A stretch of 64,000 nt of DNA from Olsenella sp. Marseille-P4559 (GTDB lineage: Bacteria > Actinomycetota > Coriobacteriia > Coriobacteriales > Atopobiaceae): NCBI RefSeq assembly GCF_900605015.1, contig NZ_LR027574.1, positions 635,610 to 699,609 of the forward strand, given 5' to 3'. The position numbers and the translations under genes are program-made. This document shows positions 33,460 through 43,193 of the stretch, piece after piece. Under the pieces are notes generated by a model, which searched no databases, was not told the origin of the DNA, and saw only the letters and a list, made by a program, of their open reading frames with translations. The stretch's first letter is position 1; every line of letters begins with the position of its first letter.

Positions 33460-35127
33460 CTAGAACAGCCCGATAATCCTGCCGTCAGGTGTCACATCGA
33501 TCTTCTCGGCGGCAGGCACCTTGGGGAGTCCGGGCATCGTCATGATGTCGCCCGTGAGCGCTACGATGAAGCCGGCTCCGGCAGAGACCTTGAGGTTGCG
33601 CACGGTGATGCGGAAGTTGCGCGGGGCACCGAGCTTGTGCTGGTCGTCGGTGAAGGAGTATTGCGTCTTGGCAACGCAGATGGGAAGCTTGCCAAAGCCC
33701 TGCTCCTCAAGCTCCCTAAGCTGCTTGGCAGCCTTGGTGGTGTAGTCGACACCGTCGGCGTGGTAGACCTCGGTGGCGATGGCGTTCATCTTGTTCTCGA
33801 GGGAGTCGTCGACGTCGTAGGCAAAGCGAAAGTCGTTGGGCTGGTCGCAGAGACGCAGCACCTCCTCGGCAAGCGCCTCGCCGCCTTCTCCGCCCTTTGC
33901 CCAGACCTCGGAGAGTGCAACGTTCACGCCAAGCTCGTGGCACTTGTCTTCGACCACCTTGAGCTCGGCCGCTGTGTCCGTGGGGAACACATTGATGGCA
34001 ACCACCACGGGCAGGCCCCAGACATCCTTGATGTTGGAGACGTGCTGCAACAGGTTGGGCATGCCCTTCTCGAGCGCCTCGAGGTTCTTCTGGCCAAGGT
34101 CTGCCTTTGCGATGCCGCCGTTGTACTTGAGCGCGCGAACGGTGGCCACGAGCACGACCGCGCTGGGGTGCAGGTTGGCGTAGCGGCACTTGATGTCCAA
34201 GAACTTCTCGGCACCAAGGTCTGCACCGAAACCTGCCTCGGTAACCACATAGTCCGCGAGCTTGAGCGCCGTGGTCGTGGCCTCGACGGAGTTGCAGCCG
34301 TGGGCGATGTTGGCGAACGGGCCGCCGTGCACGAATGCGGGGTTGTTCTCGAGCGTCTGGACGAGGTTGGGCTTGATGGCGTCCTTCAGGAGCGCCGTCA
34401 TGGCACCCTCGGCGTGAATGTCGTGGACCGTCACGGGCTTCCTGTCGTAGGTGTAGGCGATGACCATGCGGCCGAGGCGGGCCTTGAGGTCCATGAGGTC
34501 AGTGGCGAGGCAGAAGCAGGCCATGACCTCAGAGGCCACGGTGATGTCGAAGCCGTCCTCGCGCGGCATGCCGTTGGCAATGCCGCCGAGACCATCGACA
34601 ATGCTCCTGAGCTGGCGGTCGTTCATATCGACGCAACGTTTCCACACGATGCGGCGCGGGTCGATGCCAAAGGGGTTTCCCTGCTTGATGTGGTTGTCGA
34701 GCATGGCGGCGCAAAGGTTGTTGGCAGCGCCGATGGCATGGAAGTCGCCGGTGAAGTGGAGGTTGATGTCCTCCATGGGGACAACCTGGGCGTAGCCGCC
34801 GCCGGCGGCACCGCCCTTCACGCCAAAGACGGGACCGAGCGACGGTTCGCGCAGGCAGAGCATCGTCTTCTTGCCCAGGCGGTTCATGGCATCGGACAGA
34901 CCGATGGACGTGGTGGTCTTGCCCTCACCGGCAGGCGTGGGGTTGATGGCTGTCACGAGGACGAGCTTGCCCTTAAGCGGCTTGCCCGTCAAGGAGTGGA
35001 TGTCCACCTTTGCCTTGGTGTAGCCGTAAGGCTCAATCATGTCGCGAGAGAGGTCTGCCTTCTCGGCAACGGCGAAAATGTCCTCCATCTTCGCTTCCTG
35101 TGCAATCTCAATGTCTGATTTTGCCAT
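33460..35127 (-). CDS. fhs: formate-tetrahydrofolate ligase
   Basis: 555 residues, normal length. It joins formate and tetrahydrofolate with ATP, or runs in reverse to make ATP and formate. [17 protein letters not shown] is the P-loop, [20 protein letters not shown] the folate/formate region, [19 protein letters not shown] another fixed block, and [15 protein letters not shown] the C-terminal signature. First gene of the fhs-fchA-folD-folE run; a GAAAGGAAG ribosome site precedes the ATG. Confidence 0.97.
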   Translation of the reverse strand: MAKSDIEIAQEAKMEDIFAVAEKADLSRDMIEPYGYTKAKVDIHSLTGKPLKGKLVLVTAINPTPAGEGKTTTSIGLSDAMNRLGKKTMLCLREPSLGPVFGVKGGAAGGGYAQVVPMEDINLHFTGDFHAIGAANNLCAAMLDNHIKQGNPFGIDPRRIVWKRCVDMNDRQLRSIVDGLGGIANGMPREDGFDITVASEVMACFCLATDLMDLKARLGRMVIAYTYDRKPVTVHDIHAEGAMTALLKDAIKPNLVQTLENNPAFVHGGPFANIAHGCNSVEATTTALKLADYVVTEAGFGADLGAEKFLDIKCRYANLHPSAVVLVATVRALKYNGGIAKADLGQKNLEALEKGMPNLLQHVSNIKDVWGLPVVVAINVFPTDTAAELKVVEDKCHELGVNVALSEVWAKGGEGGEALAEEVLRLCDQPNDFRFAYDVDDSLENKMNAIATEVYHADGVDYTTKAAKQLRELEEQGFGKLPICVAKTQYSFTDDQHKLGAPRNFRITVRNLKVSAGAGFIVALTGDIMTMPGLPKVPAAEKIDVTPDGRIIGLF

Positions 35128-35868
35128 CGCATGCTTCCTTTCGCTTTATGGCGCTGGTCGACGCCAATGGTTACCGAGTCTCACGGGACGAACTGACCGC
35201 CCTCCATTGTGTTGCAATGGAAGGGACTTGGGCAGAGAAGTTCGCATCTCCGTCTGACTCTTACAAAAGGCTCCTTGGATCCGTGGGCCTTCACCAAGCT
35301 TTGACCGGATGGCATCCGCCTCGCTTCCGCGCCTGGATACCAGACTTTGGGAACCATTCGCCCCGCTTGCCTTACACGTCGATTTACCGACCTCCCAGAC
35401 GTGGCCACAATGGAAAAACCGCCGCAACCGGCGAGAAGCAATCGGCGAATTGCCCAAGGGAGACACTCCGGAGCACGCATGGGCAGATGCCGGCAGCAGC
35501 TTCGGATAAACCCTTCTGCCTTCTGGGAGGATGAGCCAACCATGCGGGATTCGGACGGTTAGGGCTGGTCAAATGACGAGATTCCGCGTATTTCCGCCCC
35601 AGCGGGTCTTTCCTGCAAATCCCGGATGGTTAGGCTGCCCTAACCGTTCGAAAATACCTAGACGGCGAAATCCGGCGTCATTGCGGGCGCAAATCCTGGT
35701 CGGTTATCCGCCTCCAGCGGTCGCGGCAGTTGCCAAGCCGACACCCGAATGATGCGATCAATCTGTTGGGGATTCCGTCGTCCCAATTATCCGGAAGCCG
35801 CCACACGACGCACCTGGTGGGTGCGATGCCATCCGGTAAGCATGCGCACCTGCCTTGTACAGCTCTCT
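35128..35868. other. intergenic region with family C repeat units
   Basis: 741 bp without a supportable gene, between the fhs promoter side and the end of the SDR gene. 35128-35160 holds the fhs ribosome site. 35547-35800 holds the repeat array. The middle part (35200-35540) shows no frame with recognisable protein sequence. Confidence 0.6.
35547..35800. repeat. family C repeat array (about 71-83 bp period)
   Basis: Four diverged units: GGGATTCGGACGGTTAGGGC (35547), AAATCCCGGATGGTTAGGC (35618), AAATCCTGGTCGGTTATCCG (35691) and GATTCCGTCGTCCCAATTATCCGG (35771, degenerate, split here as GATTCCGTCG and CCAATTATCCGG). Their TTA cores are 71, 74 and 83 bp apart. The second contains the hairpin GGTTAGG-CTGC-CCTAACC. 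Similar single units lie at 6130 and 52236. Confidence 0.5.
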
Positions 35869-36693
35869 CTAGAAGCTTGTCCAACCGCCGTCGATCGTCA
35901 TCTGCTCCCCGTTGACGAACTTGTTGTCGTCGTCGATGAGGAACATGATGGCGCGCGCGATGTCCTCGGAATCACCCATCATGCTGTTGCCGTCGGCGTC
36001 CAAGCCGAGCGACACGCCGCCGCGGACGTTGTAGAGGTCGTTGCCCTCCTCGTCCATCACGTCGCGGTCTGGCCATTTCTCCATCGCGTTTCCGAGAATC
36101 CCCGAGATGATCGCACCGGGGTTAACGACGTTCACGCGGAGGTTCCTCCAGTGGTAGGACCAGGCGAGGTTGCGCGCAAGGCCGAGAACCGCGTGCTTGG
36201 AGGTCACGTAGGCGGCCCCCGCTGTGGATCCGTAGATCCCGCCGACCGACCCCACGATCACGACGCTGGCGGCGGGCCCCTCGTGGTCAAGCAGGAGCGG
36301 CAGCGCGTCTCGCACCGTGTAGAAGCAGTCGTTGCAGTTGACGTCCATCACGTACTGCCAGAGATCGTCGTCAGTCTTGTGCGCCGGGCACATCAGGTCG
36401 AGCACGCCCACCACGTAGAGCAGCGTGTCGAGCGTGCCGTACTTCTCGCGAACCAGGTCGAGTGCGCGCCTGCGGTCCTCGGCGCGCCTCACGTCACCGT
36501 AGACCATCTCGAGCGTGCCGGGGTAGTCGCCCATCTCCTCGACGATCTCGTCCAGAGTGTCGGCCATGTTCTCTCGGTTGTTGTCGAATCCCACGACCTT
36601 GGCGCCATCAGCCAGCAGCATTTTGAGCGTGGCTGCGCCCATGCCGGAGGCGCAGCCCATAAGCAGCGTGACCTTATCCTTCTGAGTAGCCAT
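35869..36693 (-). CDS. short-chain dehydrogenase/reductase
   Basis: 274 residues. The NAD(P) loop is MGCASGMGAAT (TGxxxGxG variant), then DVRR, VIVGSVGGIYGS with the catalytic Ser, YVTSKHA with Tyr-x3-Lys, and the C-terminal FVNGEQMTIDGGW. Strong ribosome site GGGGAGGAGAG. It lies 12 bp after the GcvT-like gene in the same direction, so it is part of that operon and may oxidise or reduce the product or substrate of the methyl transfer step. Confidence 0.9.
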   Translation of the reverse strand: MATQKDKVTLLMGCASGMGAATLKMLLADGAKVVGFDNNRENMADTLDEIVEEMGDYPGTLEMVYGDVRRAEDRRRALDLVREKYGTLDTLLYVVGVLDLMCPAHKTDDDLWQYVMDVNCNDCFYTVRDALPLLLDHEGPAASVVIVGSVGGIYGSTAGAAYVTSKHAVLGLARNLAWSYHWRNLRVNVVNPGAIISGILGNAMEKWPDRDVMDEEGNDLYNVRGGVSLGLDADGNSMMGDSEDIARAIMFLIDDDNKFVNGEQMTIDGGWTSF

Positions 36694-36705
36694 TTCTCTC
36701 CTCCC

Positions 36706-37695
36706 CTAGCACCACTTGGGTTCGACGATCGTTGCCGGTGAGTCGTTTGGGCCTATGGTCACCTTGGTGCCGATGGGGCACTTCTTCGCGTCGACGACGG
36801 CAAACCCGACATTCTTGTCGACCGTGTAGCCATAGATCATCTGGCGGCACTTACCCACCGGGATGCCTCGCTTGCGCACTATCTCGTTCTGGGCGATGTC
36901 CTCGTAGCTCTCGCGCTCGATTTCAACGCCCATGAAGGCCCAGCGCGGCCCGTCCTTCTCGGCCTGCTCGAGCGCCGCGCGGCCGATGAAGTCACCCTTC
37001 TGGTCGAAGTGCACCGACCAGCCTAGGTTTGCCTCGAAGGGCGTGAGGTGGTGGTAGTCCTGCCTAAGGGCCATGCCCTTTTCCATGGGTAGGCTCCGCA
37101 CGTAGACCTCGAGGGTGTAGACCTCATGGGCGCCGGTCGCGCGCAGGGCATCGGCAATCTTTCCGGAGTCGGCGCGCCTGCAGTAAATCTCGAAGCCAAG
37201 CTCTCCCGTGAAGCCGCCGCGGTCCACGCGAACGTCCACGTCCCCCACCCTGGTATCGACAATCTGGAAGCGCTTGAGACCGTCGACGGGATCGGCCACG
37301 AGCTGGTCCATGGCCTCAACGGACCTTGGCCCCTGCACGGAATACATGTCGATGTCAAGCGTGATGTCCTCGAAGATCACGTCGGCATCCCCCTTGTGCG
37401 CGGCAATCCATCTCATCATCTGCGGACCATAGAGCGTGGAGAGCCACCAATGGTCATTGGAGAGGCGCATTGCCATGAGGTCGTCGATGATTCCGCCCGT
37501 CTCGTCGAGCATCGTGGTGTACCTCTCGCGGCCAACCTTGCAAGTCGCGACGGTATTGACCAGCAGATGGTCGAGAAGCTCGGTTGCGTCGGCCCCCCTC
37601 ACGTCGATGGTGCCATGGGTCCATCGATACCAGCCGCAGGCGTTTCTGACTGCCATGGCGTCGGCGCGCGCGACTTCGTCATCCTTGAACAGCAT
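36706..37695 (-). CDS. GcvT-family tetrahydrofolate-dependent methyl/aminomethyltransferase
   Basis: 329 residues. It matches the GcvT/DmdA/LigM fold: DLMAMRLSNDHWWLST, DIDMYSVQGPRSVEAMDQLV, GGFTGELGFEIYCRRAD (the G-GE-GxE folate motif with Tyr/Phe variations) and MEKGMALRQDYHHLTPFEANLGWSV. Glycine-cleavage T proteins are about 360-370 residues and are encoded with gcvH/gcvP, absent here. I infer a demethylase that passes a one-carbon group from an unknown methylated substrate to tetrahydrofolate, acting with the 410-residue partner upstream and the SDR downstream. Confidence 0.8.
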   Translation of the reverse strand: MLFKDDEVARADAMAVRNACGWYRWTHGTIDVRGADATELLDHLLVNTVATCKVGRERYTTMLDETGGIIDDLMAMRLSNDHWWLSTLYGPQMMRWIAAHKGDADVIFEDITLDIDMYSVQGPRSVEAMDQLVADPVDGLKRFQIVDTRVGDVDVRVDRGGFTGELGFEIYCRRADSGKIADALRATGAHEVYTLEVYVRSLPMEKGMALRQDYHHLTPFEANLGWSVHFDQKGDFIGRAALEQAEKDGPRWAFMGVEIERESYEDIAQNEIVRKRGIPVGKCRQMIYGYTVDKNVGFAVVDAKKCPIGTKVTIGPNDSPATIVEPKWC

Positions 37696-37708
37696 CTCTC
37701 GTCACTCC

Positions 37709-38941
37709 CTATGCCATGTGGTCGTCGGCCTTGCGGCCGACGTTGATGTGCTGGTACTCGTCGTCCTTGCCGTCGAACCAGACGGACCACTCGGGCGAGA
37801 CGAGCGTCTTGACGGCGTTGTGCCACTGGGCCTCGTATCCCATGGTTATCTCGTCCATCGGCGCCATCGGGAAGCGGCCGTTGAAGTCATCGGTCGAGAC
37901 CTTGATGGTCACGCCGTCGGAGTCAAATGCCTCCCACTCGAACGGCACGAGCTGGCAGCCCATGATGGCCCCGATGTAGGCGCCCATGACGCGTGGGTCG
38001 TTGTCGCCGATGTCGCGCGGGACGTTCAGCCAGGCTCGCAGGCCCTCACGGGCAAACGGGTCGATGAAGGCGTTCTTGCCAGCAGTCGAGAAGACGACCC
38101 TGAAGATGCGCTCGAACTCCTCGTCAGACGCAGCCATGTCGCGGATGGCGATCAGCGGGAAGGAGACCGACCAGACCCAACCCATCTTGGCAACCCAGTT
38201 GTACTGCCACTCGAGCGAGTTCTCCTCGCCGAAGGTCTGGGTGTACTGGCCGTTCCTGAGGCCCTGGGCATGCCTGACGCGGCGCTCAGGCGGCGTGTCG
38301 TGTACGGGCTGTGTACACTGGTTGCGGTGGTCGAGCCATCCCTGGTGCTCGCCACCAAACTTGTCCAGGCGCTCGGCGACGACGCGGCAATGGGGGTTGC
38401 CGCAGCCGCGGGCCTCGCACATGTTGAGTGCCACATCGTTGGTGATCACTCCATGCTGACCTCCGGCCGCGATGTCGAAGTTGGCTGTAAACATGCCAGT
38501 CGTCATGTTGCACATCTCTGATCCGACAATGTCCCACGGACAGGAGTCAAGCTCCTTCTCGACGCGGTCGCGCGTGAACTGGATCACACGACCGGCCATG
38601 TCCTCGGCCTCGTCCCCATAGTCTCCCCAGATCGCGCCGATCCACGCCTCGCGGTTCACGAGCTCGGGGATGTTCCAGTCGTCGTAGAACTGGTTGAGGT
38701 AGTCCTGGAGCTGGTCGGGCGACCCCGAGCACGCCGCGCAGTTCATCATGTTGGCAATCTCGGTGATCTTGGCGGTACGGTCACCCCAATCGTCGTTGAG
38801 GATGCGCATCACCTGGAACAGGTTGGCCGAGAACGCGGCAATGGTCCTCAGGCAGTACGAGTACGCCTCCTTCTCGGGGATGATCTTTCCGAAGGCGGTC
38901 TCGACACCACGATGTGTGTCGACATGGTCCTTCAAAGCCAT
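37709..38941 (-). CDS. unknown protein of the demethylase-like cluster, with Cys motifs
   Basis: 410 residues from ATG after AAAGGAG; first gene of the three-gene operon. I do not recognise the family. No signal peptide or membrane helix. An NCAACSGSPDQLQ motif lies near residue 73 and CEARGCGNPHCRVVAER near residue 180; the second resembles the Cys-rich end of V4R-type ligand-binding domains. The rest is rich in Trp and acidic residues. Spacing to the GcvT-like gene is 13 bp, so the two products probably work together, perhaps as substrate-binding or catalytic partner. Confidence 0.6.
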   Translation of the reverse strand: MALKDHVDTHRGVETAFGKIIPEKEAYSYCLRTIAAFSANLFQVMRILNDDWGDRTAKITEIANMMNCAACSGSPDQLQDYLNQFYDDWNIPELVNREAWIGAIWGDYGDEAEDMAGRVIQFTRDRVEKELDSCPWDIVGSEMCNMTTGMFTANFDIAAGGQHGVITNDVALNMCEARGCGNPHCRVVAERLDKFGGEHQGWLDHRNQCTQPVHDTPPERRVRHAQGLRNGQYTQTFGEENSLEWQYNWVAKMGWVWSVSFPLIAIRDMAASDEEFERIFRVVFSTAGKNAFIDPFAREGLRAWLNVPRDIGDNDPRVMGAYIGAIMGCQLVPFEWEAFDSDGVTIKVSTDDFNGRFPMAPMDEITMGYEAQWHNAVKTLVSPEWSVWFDGKDDEYQHINVGRKADDHMA

Positions 38942-39227
38942 GTTCTTCTCCTTTCGCTGGCACAAAACCCACATCACCTACTGGTGCGGCCCGCGCATGT
39001 GCCACCCGTGCCGTCCTCATCCATGTTGGGGCGACGGTACGCGTCGCGAATAGGGTCCAAAGTGACGAGAATATCGAGGCATGCCATCGACGCTTTGTAG
39101 GGGTTTGCCCCTCATGCGAAGAGAGAGAACCACGCACCGAATTACCTGCTCGTTTGCGTATATACCGTTCGCAGCGAAAACGACGCCGCCTAGAGTGTGT
39201 GCTTGAACACCTACAGATTGAGGACTC

Positions 39228-40773
39228 ATGAAGCTCAATGCGGACATCGTCTTTGACAACCTTCCCCGCTCGCTTGCGCCCGAGATCCGCGGCGTGCGCG
39301 AGACGGAGATGCGCCTGCGGCGCCCCGAACTCTATGAGACGGGCTCCACGGAGCTGGAGCCTGATCACCTCTACGTGATTCGTGAGGAGCGTCTGCCCCG
39401 GCACATCACGGTCGGGCGTGGATGCGTGATCGTCTGCATCGGGACCTCCGCCCGCCTGCGCTGGTTTGGCGAGCGGTGCTGTGTGATCACCGTCGCAGCC
39501 ACAGCCGACTTCTACGCAGTCTTCAACGCCGTGCAGCGCATCTTCCAGCGCTACGACCTCTGGGAGGAGACCCTCTACAACATCATCAACGAAGATGCGA
39601 GCGTACAGGCGATGCTCGAGGCGAGCGAGCAGATCGCAAACCGGTCGATGCTCGTAATCGACGCCAACTTTGACTGCGTGGCAGCCGTGGGAAAAGAGGC
39701 GGAGCAGGCACTGGCCAAAGGCGGAGTGGCCGCGTCGGTCGGCTACGTTGCCGGCAGCGAGCGCCTCTCGCTTTCCAGCTTGGACGAGTACCTCGCGACC
39801 CATGACCTCTCGATGGACGTACGGGGTGCCTTCCGCATCAACTTCCCCGAGCTCGTCACCCTCAACGTAAACCTCCTCGACGACGAGGGGTACCACGGGT
39901 GCCTCACCTGGATCTACCCCGATCAAGCCCCACGCCCCGGCGATGCCCCCACAATCGAGTACCTGGCCGACATGGTCCTCCACGCGCTCAACCATCAGAG
40001 CCTTGACCCCGACGCCGACAGGAGCACAATACGAGACAGCCTGCGCTCTCTCTGCGACGACCTGCCACTCGACGCCATCGGCAAGGCGGCCCTCCAGGTG
40101 GCTAGCGAGCGGGGCACCTACGTCTGCGTACGTCTACGCCTCGCACACAAGATGCAGCAGTTTCCCGGTCGTTGCCTTCGTGCGCATCGATGACCTTGCC
40201 CCCGAGGGGCAGCGCCGCGAGAAGCTGGTCCGCAGGCTGCTGCCCCTGCTCACCTCGATGGAGATGCGCGCCGGCATGTCAGACCACGTCTCGAGCCTCC
40301 TCGAGGCGAAGGCCTACTTTCTCCAGGCGTCAATCGCGCTCGAGAACGGCAGCCTCATCGACCCGGCTGCCCCGCCGCTTTACCGATTCCAAGACTACGC
40401 GCTCACCGAGATGGTCGTGAACTCGGTTGGCAAGCTACCCCTCGAGATGTTCTATACGAGAGGCCTGCGCGCCCTGCTCGTCCACGACAGCGAGTCCGGA
40501 ATCTCCTACACTAAGACGCTCGCCTGCTTCCTCGCGCACAACATGAACGTCACTCGTACCGCCCGCGCCCTCTACATCCACCGCTCCACGCTCATCGAGC
40601 GACTCGACAGGATTCGCGAGCTTCTTGGCGAGGACCTAGCCAACCCTGACGTGAGACTCAGGCTCGAGCTGATCTTCAAGGCAATGGAGCTGCACGATCA
40701 GCTGCAAAAGCGCTTCGAGGAGCATACCGAATCAGTCGGTGCACAGGACATGGTCGAGCAATACCGCAGGTAG
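39228..40773 (+). pseudogene. PucR-family transcriptional regulator, interrupted by a one-base frameshift
   Basis: Frame 1 (39228-40170) encodes an N-terminal sensory part with ANRSMLVIDANFDCVAAVG; after HKMQQFP the sense continues in another frame as VVAFVRIDDLAPEGQRREKL to 40773. The change falls in the run TTTCCCGGTCG near 40155-40165, where one extra base would account for it. The C terminus has the PucR helix-turn-helix (NMNVTRTARALYIHRSTLIE, RLDRI). It is transcribed away from the methyltransferase operon, so it is its likely regulator. A sequencing error is possible; otherwise the gene is newly broken. Confidence 0.8.
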
Positions 40774-40839
40774 AGACAGGCAGCGGGGCGAAGCCGTCCG
40801 GCCCCACCCCGCACGCTAGCGTCACTGTCCTCCTGGCGA

Positions 40840-41055
40840 CTACTCTCCCAACGCCTTGAGCTTCTCGTCGATTTCGTCGAGGTGATCAGCGAGATCCTTG
40901 GCCTGTGGGAAAGATGCGAGCTTCCTCAGCGTGAGGCCGTAGACCATCTTCATCTGCGGGTCGGTCGTGAAGCCGGGCGAGTACTGGGAGATGATTGCCG
41001 CCGCCTCAGGGTTCTTGCAGAGCACCTTGACCTTGCTGTCGACAGAAACTGCCAT
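40840..41055 (-). CDS. DUF1858-domain small protein
   Basis: 71 residues from ATG after AAGGAGGAGGAC. MAVSVDSKVKVLCKNPEAAA then IISQYSPGF, MKMVYGLTLRKLA and the helical tail are the DUF1858 pattern (a small helical domain often fused to Cys-rich or hybrid-cluster-like proteins). Convergent with the PucR gene. Its closeness to the methyltransferase operon suggests, but does not show, a shared role. Confidence 0.72.
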   Translation of the reverse strand: MAVSVDSKVKVLCKNPEAAAIISQYSPGFTTDPQMKMVYGLTLRKLASFPQAKDLADHLDEIDEKLKALGE

Positions 41056-41452
41056 GTCCTCCTCCTTCTGACGAGCGCCCGCAGCCATGTGGGTCGCAGG
41101 TCGCCACCCGCGCAAGGAACCCCGATGTGCGGAGAATCGCTTGCCTTGACGTCTCAGAGCATCGGCTTAGACGGCAGTGCAGGACAGACTACGAAATGCC
41201 TGGGATTTCTCGGAACAGCCCCAACAGAACGTAGGCATGTAAAACGTATGGCGGTTCGTACTAGCGTCCATGCAGAGAAATGCCATCTCCAAGATTCATC
41301 GCATCAAGAACCCCCGCCGCTCGTGAGAACGTTTCACGAGCGGCGGGGTACCCTTCGTTTCGCCACCAAACAAGGGTAGTGTCGGGAATGTTGGTGTCTG
41401 CACCCGCCCGGTGGAACGGCTGAGCGCCTAGAATCCGTCGCCCGTCATACCA
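41056..41452. other. intergenic region with a strong hairpin
   Basis: 397 bp; no gene seen. 41312-41348 is a near-perfect inverted repeat. Confidence 0.5.
41312..41348. terminator. large GC-rich hairpin, possible terminator
   Basis: CCCCGCCGCTCGTGA (41312-41326) pairs perfectly with 41334-41348 across a 7-nt loop. It lacks a good T-run on either side; it may mark the end of the IS256 remnant or a transcript. Confidence 0.45.
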
Positions 41453-42122
41453 TCATGCCGCCCCCTCTCCCATGTCGGCGAGCCCCATGGCCGTCTGCAC
41501 GACCTTGATCGCCCGCTCTCGCGACTCGTCGGCGGCCTCCCGCTCGGCGGGTGCCGGCTCCTCCAGCCTCGTGAGCGACTCCGGCACGATCCAGCGCCTG
41601 GACGACCAGCCCTCGTCCTGCCCGGCCATGACGGCGCCGATGAGGCGGACCATGGAATCGGCGCTCGGGAGGACCTGCGCCACCCTCGCCCTGTGCCTTG
41701 TCCCGCGGTTCGTGCGCCCCTGGCAGTCGTTCGTCCGGATGCGCCTGCGGTACTCAGCCGGGAAGCCGAGGCAGGCGAGAGCGTCGGCCTCGGCCCCCTC
41801 GGGGAGCGAGCCGGCCCCCCGGCATCGCCCCCACGGCGTCGGCCGCCGCGGCGGCGCGGTCCGCGCTGCTGTGGCGCTCTATGATCCCCTCCGGGAAGTA
41901 GGTCCCCGCGCGCAGCTTGGGAATCCGCATCGTGGTCGCGCCCACGGCGGTCGCGGGCCCTCTCTCCCTATAGCCGTCGCGGACGTTGGCGCCGTCCTCG
42001 CACGGGGCGTCGGCCTGCGCGCCCATGGCTGCGTTCACCATCGTCTCCAGGAGCACGCGCGCCAGCTCGCGCAGGTCGGCGCTCCCGCTCCCGTCCGTCG
42101 GGATCTGCTGTAGGGTGTCCGT
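41453..42122 (-). pseudogene. IS256-family transposase, internally deleted
   Basis: The N-terminal part (DLRELARVLLETMVNAAMG, DGYRERGPATAVGATTMRIP, KLRAGTYFPEGIIERHSSAD) is a Mutator/IS256 transposase. It then jumps, with a frame change near 41860, to the C-terminal part ALACLGFPAEYRRR then IRTNDCQGRTNRGTRHRARV and SADSMVRLIGAVM. The central DDE domain is missing. The expected ATG before DTLQQIP is ACG. Confidence 0.78.
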
Positions 42123-42521
42123 TGCGGTCGCTGCCCTTCCTCGGATCCGTTTCGTCGCCGATGCAGACTCTAAGTCTAGCAGCGTCTGGCGTCGTGCTGC
42201 ATGCGCACGGGAACGGCCATAGTGCTCGACGGCCATTACGCAGCCCGAGGAGCCAACACGGTGGCTACCACCGTTACGCAGACCTGCCACATCGCAGCCC
42301 TCCAGATCGAACTTTCGACCGTCGTGCGCTACCCGGGTGGAGCCCACAACCACACCCCACAGGGCGAGAGCAGCCCCTTCCCGGGAGAAACGCTCCTTCC
42401 GAGCTCTTTGCCCGAGCGCATCCCCGACATTGACGCTGTCCGCGGATGCTTCGAGGCCTTCGTGGACCTCATCGGGCTTCCCCGCTCACATTCTTGCTGA
42501 TAGACGGTTCGGCACGCACTA
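42123..42521. other. region between IS256 remnant and metallophosphoesterase
   Basis: 399 bp. A plus-strand open frame (42201-42500, 99 codons, with ATTVTQTCHIAALQIELSTV) reads like the C-terminal end of a larger protein whose start was removed by the IS256 insertion, but I cannot name the family. No ribosome site precedes it. Confidence 0.3.
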
Positions 42522-43193
42522 CTACGGCGTGCCAAGAAGTTCTCGCCCAGTGGGAGAGCTGGGCAAATATGCCATGATTTCCTCAACGGAGACGGGCGCA
42601 TAGCCGTTGGCGTCAACTCCTACGTCGAAGCGCCGGATTCCCAGGTCACGACAGCGCTGGTTGTAGCCTTCCATACCCATGCCGCCATCAGAGCCCCCAA
42701 GAGGACTTCCCTCCATTGCCTCGACCACGCACGGAAGGCCAGACGCCACGGCGTGCTCGCCCTCTGCGGGAAGCGAGTGGATGTGTCCGTGCAACATGTA
42801 GGCTCCGTACACCGCGCGGTTCCAGTCGAGCATGGGATAGTGCGAAACGCACAGCTTGTATCCCTGTTTGGAAACCTTGCCGAGTTCGGCGTAGTACTCC
42901 ACGCCCTCGAAGAGCTTCTCCTCGCGCACAAGCGTCTCGAGCACGCTTCGCTTGTCATGGTTTCCAACAATCAGGTGAACGTGTCTGCACCTGATAGACT
43001 CTCGCATGGCTCGAACGGAGGCCCGGTTGGGCTTGCAGAGGTCCCCCACGAGCCAGAGGTCATCATCCGGGTGAACTCGAAGATTGATGTTCGAGAGGAT
43101 TGCCTCGTCATGCGTAGCGACGTCAGGAAACCTGCGCCACTTGGCCATTCCCTCGCTGCCCAGATGCAGGTCTGATGTGAAGAAGACGGTCAC
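42522..43193 (-). CDS. calcineurin-like metallophosphoesterase
   Basis: About 223 residues from a GTG. FFTSDLHLGSEG, DLWLVGDLCKPNR, LIVGNHDKRSVLETL and YMLHGHIHSLP are the five metal-binding blocks of the calcineurin-like fold (D-H, GD, GNHD, GH-H). The frame is continuous upstream into a Fic-domain fragment, giving a 383-codon open frame; a separate start at the GTG (or at an ATG 24 nt upstream, ATGGAGGAAG) is proposed because the upstream part lacks the Fic active site. Substrate unknown. Confidence 0.78.
   Translation of the reverse strand: MTVFFTSDLHLGSEGMAKWRRFPDVATHDEAILSNINLRVHPDDDLWLVGDLCKPNRASVRAMRESIRCRHVHLIVGNHDKRSVLETLVREEKLFEGVEYYAELGKVSKQGYKLCVSHYPMLDWNRAVYGAYMLHGHIHSLPAEGEHAVASGLPCVVEAMEGSPLGGSDGGMGMEGYNQRCRDLGIRRFDVGVDANGYAPVSVEEIMAYLPSSPTGRELLGTP

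Noticed and set aside
36706-37695. Glycine cleavage T protein
   Set aside because: Shorter than GcvT, no gcvH or gcvP nearby, operon partners differ; only the fold is shared.
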